Source: Lentinus brumalis (lineage: Eukaryota > Basidiomycota > Agaricomycetes > Polyporales > Polyporaceae). Taken from it: a stretch of DNA of 64,000 nt. Below the pieces are notes generated by a model. It was given only the letters and a program-made list of their open reading frames with translations, did no database searches and was not told where the DNA came from. Each line of letters starts with the position of its first letter. Position 1 is the stretch's first letter. A program made the translations under genes and the position numbers. Positions 57,480-64,000 of this stretch are shown here, piece after piece. The stretch covers positions 806,001-870,000 of the forward strand of contig MARA01000011.1 in the NCBI GenBank assembly GCA_001792895.1. The letters are read 5' to 3'.

Positions 57480-59123
57480 ATGGATTCACACTTCAAGGCG
57501 CCCGCGATCCAGGTATTGATGACGTCGATTGTCCGTCTGGATGGTTCATAGTAAACCCAACGTTCGCAGGACATGCCGAGCGAAGTTTCCCTCTCGGATC
57601 GCGAACGGCTGGCGGGCACGACCACCCTCGTTGGGCGGATGGCATTATGTGAAGAGTTGATAGCGCGTTACCCAGGAACCCCCGCTATCTATTTTGAAGT
57701 CCAACTAGGGACCACGCTTGGGCAGCTTGGAGCTAAAGCCCTTGCGCTCGGGCATTTTCGTAAGGTGCCTACAGTTCATGGTTGCCTATGCTCTTTGAGC
57801 TGAATGTCCCGTACGCGCATCGATAGGCCCAGAGCCTCCTTGCTCAGGAGGGTGGTAGCGACGATTCGTTGGACATTCTGGTGGATGTTCTCTCTCGGGA
57901 GGTAGCTGCGGACTCAGCCAAAGACCTAGCAAGCTCACTAAAAGGTAAGAATGAAATTCGGACATGCGCTGTTTTTGTTTCCTCACTTACTCCCCCAGTA
58001 CCTGTCTCTCAGAAGTGGAACCCCACCAAAGAGCACATATTCCCCACCACGCAGCCCTACCTTCCGGCGGGCCACGAAGAGATCAAGAACCAATGGGGCA
58101 GACTGTCCGCCCAAACGACCCTTCACGAAGCATACCTGAGGAAGCTTGCGATCGAGACTAATCACATCGACGACGTCTTTCGTCTCACTGAGAAGGTGCG
58201 TCTCTTGATCAAAGACTGGGATCTCAACAGACACATGGCCACAGTCGATGTCGGACGTAGTGATACGTGGATTGGCAGACAGCGTCATCCAGCCCTCCTC
58301 TGAGAGCAAGCTCCGCGATACCGATAAGATCAAACAGATTTTGACCGACACTGTCTCAGTACGTATAGCTTCCTAGGACATCTACTTCCCTAGTGTTGAC
58401 CAGCGAAATCTACTGCAATAGGTTTATGGAATATTGGATGAGCTTCTCCGCGAACCGGAGAAACTCGATAGATCCTTCATCTGTCAAGCGCACGCTCGTC
58501 TCATGGAAACGTGCCGATTCCTTGACCAAGGCCGCTACATACCCGCGGGCCAGACTCGCTCGAGTACCAAGACGACCGTTCAAATCTTAGGCCACTACAG
58601 TGCTCATTGTTGTCCCTTCACCGAGGTAGACAAGGAGCTCGACTATATCTGCACTATGTCCAAAGTGAGTCGTGATCATTTCTCCCGTACTTCCTTACTG
58701 AGCCTGTCCCAGCAATGGATCAAATCTTGGCGCAATCCATTCGCTACGGCCAGTTGGATGCACCTGTTGCTTGCGAGATGCCATCCTTTCGACGTCGGTA
58801 TCAGTTCGACGATTACAACGAGTTGGACATCGCCACTCATTCTGTCGCTTCCAGGACGGCAACGGACGCATTGCAAGGATAATCGCGTCAATACCACTTG
58901 TCAAAGCTGGATACCCGCCTATCTCTGTCACTCTGCGCCAGCAACATTCGTACTATGCAGGCACCCAGCAGGTACAAGCGAGACTGTTTGCCTTGGTCCA
59001 TCTCATGGAGTACTGACCCCGTGCACCGTACAGGCATACGACGGGGATCATTCGCTCTTCATTGAATGCTTGGTGGAAGGCATGCGAGACACCATCAAAT
59101 ATGTTCAAGCTATCGCAGCATAG
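57480..59123 (+). CDS. Fic-domain protein (putative AMPylase), FICD-like
   Basis: Fic enzymes transfer AMP from ATP to Ser/Thr of target proteins; eukaryotic FICD acts on the ER chaperone BiP. Exon 1 (MDSHFKAPAIQ, in ACCACCATGG context) is joined to a TPR-like helical N-terminus (LCEELIARYPGTPAIYFEVQ, LGHFRKAQSLLAQEGG). The region KWNPTKEHIFPTTQPYLPAG, YLRKLAIETNHIDDVF leads into the Fic core: LMETCRFLDQGRYIPAGQTR, FTEVDKELDYICTMSK, NPFATASWMHLLLARC and, across an intron after HPFD, DGNGRIARIIASIPLVKAGY. The joined motif HPFDDGNGR is the complete canonical HxFx(D/E)GNGR site. The inhibitory-helix Glu is kept (KLAIETN against TVAIEGN). No signal peptide or membrane segment is visible, unlike animal FICD. 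The stop follows YVQAIAA. Confidence 0.88.
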
Positions 59124-59408
59124 GCACTCCCGGAGAGTGGCGAAGCAACTATGTACATATGTACTCATTTCGCGAACTCGGAACGGGTCCCCGTCGACAA
59201 AGTTGATACTGGCGGTCGTTTGCACATAATGGAGTTAACCCGCGAATGTACCCTCTCTACGCTTTGTAACCATGGCAATTGTTTCATACACTGTAGACGT
59301 GTTCCAGCTCCGGCGCGCTGAAGAGAAAATGGTACATGGTACAAGATGAAGAGTAATCAAGAATAATGATACATGCAATAGTGACAGTGTTCGAACAGCC
59401 ACGGTATG

Positions 59409-60404
59409 TTAACCTGGCGTCGTATCCATCCTGTCGACGGCTTTCCCTTTCCCACCAATCGCTGGTACATCCGCGCCCTCCCCTACGACCTGCCCAAGGA
59501 TAGCCTTCATGTCCTCCGCCCGCGCGATATCATACGCCGTCGCTGCGGTTGCGCCCACAGCAGAGCTCCCCTCTGCGAAGGCCGCACCCTCCCCCGCTTC
59601 GCCCTTTGCCTTCTCCTTTGCCCGCTGCATCAGCTGGTCCACGGCCCAGTTCACATATCCAGTCTTGCTCGTCTCCCACGGCCGCTTGCCTGGCTCTGGC
59701 AGAATGCCAGGCTCCAACGCGGCCGTCGAAGGATCGATCTCGGGAAGCGATTCGACTGCGCCATGGAGGGCTTGGAGCTGGTCCGGGAGGGCGAGGAGTG
59801 CCTGCATCTGCGGGGCACGGAGGAAGGCGAGGCGGTCTTGGCGTGTGCGCGCGTACTCGAGGTCTTTCGCAGACCTCCGCGCAGCACGGGTAAAGAGACG
59901 TTTCAGCTTTCGTTGCTGTGTGCGCGGGGACGGATGTGAGATGCTCCTGCAGACTGAGACATGCTTTGAACGCACCGCATGCACTTTGCGCCTTAGCTCG
60001 TCAATCTCTGCGAGGAGCTCGGCCTCCTTCTCCGGTGGCTGCTCCAGATCCAATCCCGCCTGGTGCGGGGCCACGACGGGCAGGTCCGCGGGTATAGCGA
60101 AGATGTTCCGCATCGACCATGCCTCGAAGAAGTCGAACGCAACATCGACATGGCTCTCCAGCAGAGTTTGAAACGCGACTAGCCCCTGTTCAATCTCCTG
60201 CGTTGGATCCCAGTCTGCGTCCTTCTCCGCGCGTGCATCAGCCCAGCGCTGCAGAAACTGTTCCATGGCATCTACGCTCTGCCGCGCCTCATCGTTCGCG
60301 ATGTTGATGATATCGTCGAGCAGAAATTGTGGGATGAAGCCGAGTAGCTCGGGGAGAAGCACAGACGGAACAGTCAGGGGAGGTCCAGCAGGAGGTACGC
60401 TCAT
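59409..60404 (-). CDS. MTW1: Kinetochore MIND/MIS12 complex subunit Mtw1/Mis12
   Basis: Mis12/Mtw1 is a subunit of the four-protein MIND complex that links centromeric chromatin to the outer kinetochore. The N-terminal helices have the family signature: LLPELLGFIPQFLLDDIINI, ANDEARQSVDAMEQFLQR, then EIEQGLVAFQTLLESHVDVA and FDFFEAWSMRNIF. The coiled coil continues in KEAELLAEIDELRRKVHA, where one intron (ending CACACAG) joins QQRKLKRLFTRAARRSAKDL. The C-terminus is Ala/Gly-rich, with GYVNWAVDQLMQRAKEKAKG. About 300 residues, normal for the family. It is divergent from the SIKE-type gene through a 232-base promoter with two ACGCGT boxes. Confidence 0.88.
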   Translation of the reverse strand: MSVPPAGPPLTVPSVLLPELLGFIPQFLLDDIINIANDEARQSVDAMEQFLQRWADARAEKDADWDPTQEIEQGLVAFQTLLESHVDVAFDFFEAWSMRNIFAIPADLPVVAPHQAGLDLEQPPEKEAELLAEIDELRRKVHAVRSKHVSVCRSISHPSPRTQQRKLKRLFTRAARRSAKDLEYARTRQDRLAFLRAPQMQALLALPDQLQALHGAVESLPEIDPSTAALEPGILPEPGKRPWETSKTGYVNWAVDQLMQRAKEKAKGEAGEGAAFAEGSSAVGATAATAYDIARAEDMKAILGQVVGEGADVPAIGGKGKAVDRMDTTPG

Positions 60405-60636
60405 GACGGTGCGAGACTATGGTGGCAGGTGGAGGAAGACATGAGCTGCCCACCAGCCTCGCGAACCGAAGACGCGTCGCGCGCGCAGACGCGTCGGTCA
60501 CACCAGCGTGACACGCAGACCGCAGACCCCTGACACTGCAGCGTACCGTTTGGGAGAGCCGTGAGCGTACAACGCGCAATCCCTCACTCAACCTTGCTCT
60601 ACCTAAGCCTTCACGCTGCTCGACGATTCTCTCGCT
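60405..60636. promoter_or_regulatory. Divergent promoter with two ACGCGT (MCB) boxes
   Basis: The 232 bases between the MIS12 and SIKE-type starts hold ACGCGT at 60472-60477 and 60489-60494, both within AGACGCGTCG, 17 bases apart. ACGCGT is the MluI cell-cycle box bound by MBF at G1/S genes in fungi; use here is inferred. Confidence 0.5.
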
Positions 60637-61996
60637 ATGTACCACGGCCATGATCTTGACAGCGATCTTATACGAGCCTGGCAAATCCTCCATGAACTAT
60701 CCGAGCAGAATGCGCTGAACCACAAGATGGCCGCGACCCTCGCGTCGCAGGCCCATTCACTCAAAGTATGCCTGGTTGCCAGCTATAACACTACCAAGCA
60801 TTCATGCATGCAGAGCGTTTTAGCCTGAAGCACAACATGTCGCGAGCGGCTGCTCGTTAAGACGCGTGAACGTGGACATCTCCAAGGGTGAGTCCCTCAC
60901 CACCGGAAGGTCGAGTGAGATGTTGACGTTCGATGTTGCGTTGCCAGAGGTGTTCGAGTCTGAACTAGAGCGGCAAAACGCACAGATTGTCATTGAGAAT
61001 CATACACTGCTACAAGAGAACAAGCAGTTCTCAGCCCTCCTGAAGGAGTACGAAGAGACAATGGAGACAGTCATGTCGAAGTTTCGCAACCATGCAGTAC
61101 GTCACGACTCTCTGCCTCCTGCGTAATGTGTATCCCAACACACTATTTAGTTCGCGGCACAACAACACGAACTCACCTTGACCCGACATTACGAGACTCT
61201 GCTACGGAGTCTAGACACATCCCTCGTCCAAAACAACTTCGCCAATAACGCAGAAGCAACCGAGTCCCTCTACCGGCTCGCCCAGCACCTCCGCTCGCTC
61301 ATGCACACCATGAACGGTGAAGATTCCGCGTCTCAGCCTTCTCAATCTCACAACTCCTCACCTCACGACCCACACGACCCATCCCCCTCCTCCGCCTACC
61401 CCTCCGTCCCCACCGCCGAGGAACTCAACACACTCCTTTCCAGCCGAGAAGACTGGGCCGTCGAGCGCGAGGCCGAAATCGCACGGCTCGAGCACGAGAA
61501 CGAAGAGCTCCGCCGCATGCTCGGCATTGACCGCGCCTCCGCCGAGGCGAAGGGCTGGCTCGAGGACGAGGCGCGCGAGCTCACCTTCCGCCGGCACTTC
61601 ACCACCGCGCCCTACCGCGCCTCGAGCCCCGGCCAGCTGGGCATCGCCCGCGGGGGCATTCCCTCGTTCGAGACGGCGTCGCACATGGTCGGCGGGAACA
61701 CAGGCCCGGGCATGGGCATGGGCATGGGCCCCGCGCCTGGCCCCGGGTCTGGTCCTGTCCCCGGGGCGGGCATGATGCCTCCTCCGCCTGGCCAGGGTGC
61801 GGGTGGAGGAGCCCCGGTGGGAATGCCTGGGGGCAGCATGATACAACCCGGGATGCGCGGTATGCAGGGGCGGCGGACAGCGATGTTCGGCGGGCGAGGC
61901 AGAGGCAACGGGCCTCCAATGTGGGACGGCATGAACCAGTACACCCAGGATCGGCCCTGGCAGATGCAGGGAGGAGCCTTCGACCTTGGTCGGTGA
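60637..61996 (+). CDS. SIKE/FGFR1OP2-family protein, STRIPAK-associated
   Basis: The N-terminus [36 protein letters not shown], then [20 protein letters not shown] and [40 protein letters not shown] is the conserved coiled-coil signature of SIKE1/FGFR1OP2. In fungi such a protein (SCI1 in Sordaria) joins the striatin-PP2A STRIPAK complex, which controls septation, fusion and fruiting. After the coiled coil come [20 protein letters not shown], a Pro/Ser linker, and [20 protein letters not shown]. The C-terminal 130 residues are low complexity (GMGMGMG, PGx[12 protein letters not shown]) and end in [14 protein letters not shown], an RGG-like tail. Three introns; the second exon starts PEAQHVASG. 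The start ATG lies close to the conserved block. Confidence 0.87.
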
Positions 61997-62723
61997 TTTC
62001 CTTGTCTCGTCGTCCGCTCACTTTGTACATTGCGCTTTTGTGGATTATTTATGTCTTAGAGCTTCGTGGACGATTCAACTTCACTGCAGTCTGGGCACTT
62101 CGAGCGAGCGACGGCAAGGCATATTGGCATATGTATAGAAATGCGACGTGAGGTAGTTATGTACAGTGCAAGCGTGATATTGACGAGAGCGCGGGTATGG
62201 GGAATGTACAACAACGCACACATCGCACTGTGTGTACGCGTGTACCGACAACTGGATGCGTGTAAGTAGCAAAGCGAGGTGCAAGATGATACAACGGGAG
62301 GACTGGAGGCTAAGAAGCATTAGACATTATACGACAAAGGTCCTATGCATATGGGGTGGCAGGCAACGCCGCAGCAGAGGCTCTAACCCCCAAGGACAGC
62401 AACAAGTACACTGCCCCGCTGCGGCGGTCCGCCACGGAGATGCAAGAAATAACGAGGGGAGATGGAGGATGAAAGGACAGAGACGAGGTAGCGCTGCGTG
62501 AGGATGATAAGTAGGTATGATCAAGAAAGGGTAAGGGGATTGCGATTAGCGATCACAAGGCCGTAACATTCATAAAGAGCAGGCGACAGCAAGCAAAAAA
62601 CAATGCAAAGTGCAAACGCACAGTTCATAAGTGGATCGTAAGATTGGGAGTGGGGGGCAGGAGGGCAGCTACAGCGGTGATGTCAGTGGATGCTGCAAAG
62701 GTGTAAAAATCACGGCGCCGTAC
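61997..62723. other. Intergenic, convergent 3' ends
   Basis: It lies between the SIKE-type stop and the stop of the minus-strand gene at 62724. The sequence is A/G-rich and short frames only are present; nothing recognisable seen. Confidence 0.5.
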
Positions 62724-64000
62724 CTAATTGGCGGCGCTGACCTCCCATCCGAGGGTGCTCCGCCCGATGCCCTCCCAGGCGACGCCGAGCATCTTCTCCT
62801 TGCCGGCAGCCATAGTGCCGTCGCGCGCTCGCTGCCAAGAGAGAGCGTGCGTTTGGCAGACGTTGTGCAGCGCCTGGAGTCGGAGAAGAATGGGGTTCGC
62901 GATAGGACGCATGCGCGAGAGGCGCATGTTCGGCTGGAATTGGGGCCGGAAGGGAGAGCGAGGGAGAACGGGCGGGAGGGGGAACACGCGCTCATATGAA
63001 GGAAGCGTGTCTGTAGAAGGAGGGCACAGGGGAATGAGGGTGCGCTGGTACCGATGCATCTCCTCGTCGAGAGTCTGATCCGCCGCCGTGAAGACGTTCA
63101 CGTCGAGCGGGGATGCGCGGTAGCCCGCCGGCTTGAGGCCAACGTTGAAACCGTCGGGCACAGACGAGTAGCGTACACGTGCAGAGCGGACAGGTGACCG
63201 CGAAGGAGAGCGTGACGTAGACCGCGACGGCGATCGAGTGTAGAGGTCGACACCGGCAGAGAACATAGTCGCCTTGACGTATGCACGCTGGAACTGGGCA
63301 GCGAGGTCCACCATAGTGGAAACGGAGCGACTAACCCGGTCGGCGAGACTCGATGAGCCTCGCGGTGGAGAGTCGTCCGAGGGTGACCAATCCATGTGTC
63401 GTGTGAGAGGACGACCCCGACTGAGCGCGACAGGCTCCCTGCGCTTAGGCTTCGGGGGTGTGGGGAGCACGAGGGGATGCTCGGCAGCAGGAACGCTTGG
63501 CGTCACGGGCGGCTTGGAGGACTGTCTGCGTGTACGCAAGGGAGAGTCCGAAGGTGGAGAGTTGGACAGAGGCCCAGAGAGGATGATGGTCGCCTTGGAA
63601 GCGGCAAGAGGAGACGACGAAGGTGTGGTCAAAGCCGTGGACGTGGAGCGGAAGGAGCTCTTGCTCCCGAACGAGAACCAAGAGCCGGTGCGAGTGGCAG
63701 TAGAGACAGATGAAGACGTGGCCGACGACGTACTCGACACGGAGTCCATCGTCGACGACCGAGCGATCCTGGCGGCCACTGGGTTCTTCATCCTCTGCCT
63801 TCGCCGCACTGTCTCTGAAGCATCATCGCGAGTTTTGCCCTTCACCTCCGACTTCTCGACCGGCTCCAGCAGGGACGCCAGAAGCCCTGCTTGGTGGGGC
63901 TTGCAACGCGCGTAGGGTCGGCTGTGCTCCTCCTCGACAAACAAGGGGCCGTGCATGGCGGTAAGGACGTCAGAGAAACTGACAGACCGCGAGATACTCT
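62724..64000 (-). CDS. Ser/Arg-rich protein of unknown function, cut by window edge
   Basis: I do not recognise it. The uninterrupted frame reads back from the window end, without a stop: SISRSVSFSDVLTAMHGPLF, then VEEEHSRPYARCKPHQAGLL. An ATG lies at 63956, but the open, coding-like frame before it means the start may be outside the window. The body is Ser/Thr/Pro/Arg-rich with SRGRPLTRHMDWSPSDDSPP and a run of SPSRSTSRSPSRSPVR, followed by DLYTRSPSRS-like and VFTAADQTLDEEMHRYQRTL. The C-terminus looks more ordered: LLRLQALHNVCQTHALSWQR, AAGKEKMLGVAWEGIGRSTL, ending GWEVSAAN. The SR-type repeats could be kinase targets (inference). No domain can be named. Confidence 0.55.
   Translation of the reverse strand, partial: SISRSVSFSDVLTAMHGPLFVEEEHSRPYARCKPHQAGLLASLLEPVEKSEVKGKTRDDASETVRRRQRMKNPVAARIARSSTMDSVSSTSSATSSSVSTATRTGSWFSFGSKSSFRSTSTALTTPSSSPLAASKATIILSGPLSNSPPSDSPLRTRRQSSKPPVTPSVPAAEHPLVLPTPPKPKRREPVALSRGRPLTRHMDWSPSDDSPPRGSSSLADRVSRSVSTMVDLAAQFQRAYVKATMFSAGVDLYTRSPSRSTSRSPSRSPVRSARVRYSSVPDGFNVGLKPAGYRASPLDVNVFTAADQTLDEEMHRYQRTLIPLCPPSTDTLPSYERVFPLPPVLPRSPFRPQFQPNMRLSRMRPIANPILLRLQALHNVCQTHALSWQRARDGTMAAGKEKMLGVAWEGIGRSTLGWEVSAAN

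Overview
The window reads as nuclear DNA of a filamentous basidiomycete, probably an agaricomycete. It is GC-rich. Genes are closely packed on both strands and broken by many short introns (mostly 45-65 bases, GT...AG, often with a CTGAC/CTAAC-like branch site). The recognisable proteins are eukaryotic housekeeping factors in fungal form. The clade assignment is inference from gene content and intron style; no marker gene was compared.

Layout. 0-3.4 kb: TAF2 (cut by the window edge) diverges from the ribosome biogenesis factor LTV1. 3.7-13.5 kb: the PI3P 5-kinase FAB1 diverges from COP9 signalosome subunit CSN2. 13.9-20.1 kb: three mitochondrial translation genes follow one another, mL40, uL1m and RSM22. 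20.2-21.6 kb: a diverged inverted duplication. 21.7-23.6 kb: the SAD1/USP39 splicing factor. 23.6-31.7 kb: a gene-poor stretch whose only supported genes are two tiny paralogous double-stranded-RNA-binding-domain proteins. 31.7-37 kb: a heterotrimeric G-protein beta subunit and a GM130-like golgin. 37.3-50.8 kb, all minus strand: a large Ser/Pro-rich protein, the lipid-transfer protein NVJ2/TEX2, an orphan, an F-box-like protein and an acidic low-complexity protein. 50.8-53.1 kb: gene-free. 53.1-56.8 kb: a TPR protein and an RRM-like (R3HCC1L-type) protein. 57.5-59.1 kb: a Fic AMPylase. 59.4-62 kb: kinetochore MIS12/MTW1 diverging from a SIKE/FGFR1OP2-type STRIPAK subunit. 62.7-64 kb: a Ser/Arg-rich unknown protein running off the window.

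There is no operon. The relations that stand out are divergent promoter sharing (TAF2/LTV1, FAB1/CSN2, MIS12/SIKE), the mitochondrial translation trio, and the dsRBD pair, which shares intron positions and phases and so is a real duplication. Three genes (golgin, NVJ2, RRM-like protein) each lose frame at a C/G run of 4-5 bases in a way that one extra base repairs, which suggests assembly deletions rather than decay.

The strongest candidate for something undescribed is the pair of 75- and 79-residue single-dsRBD proteins in the gene-poor segment; second is the inverted duplication between RSM22 and SAD1. No rRNA, complete tRNA, transposase, reverse transcriptase or CRISPR array was seen.
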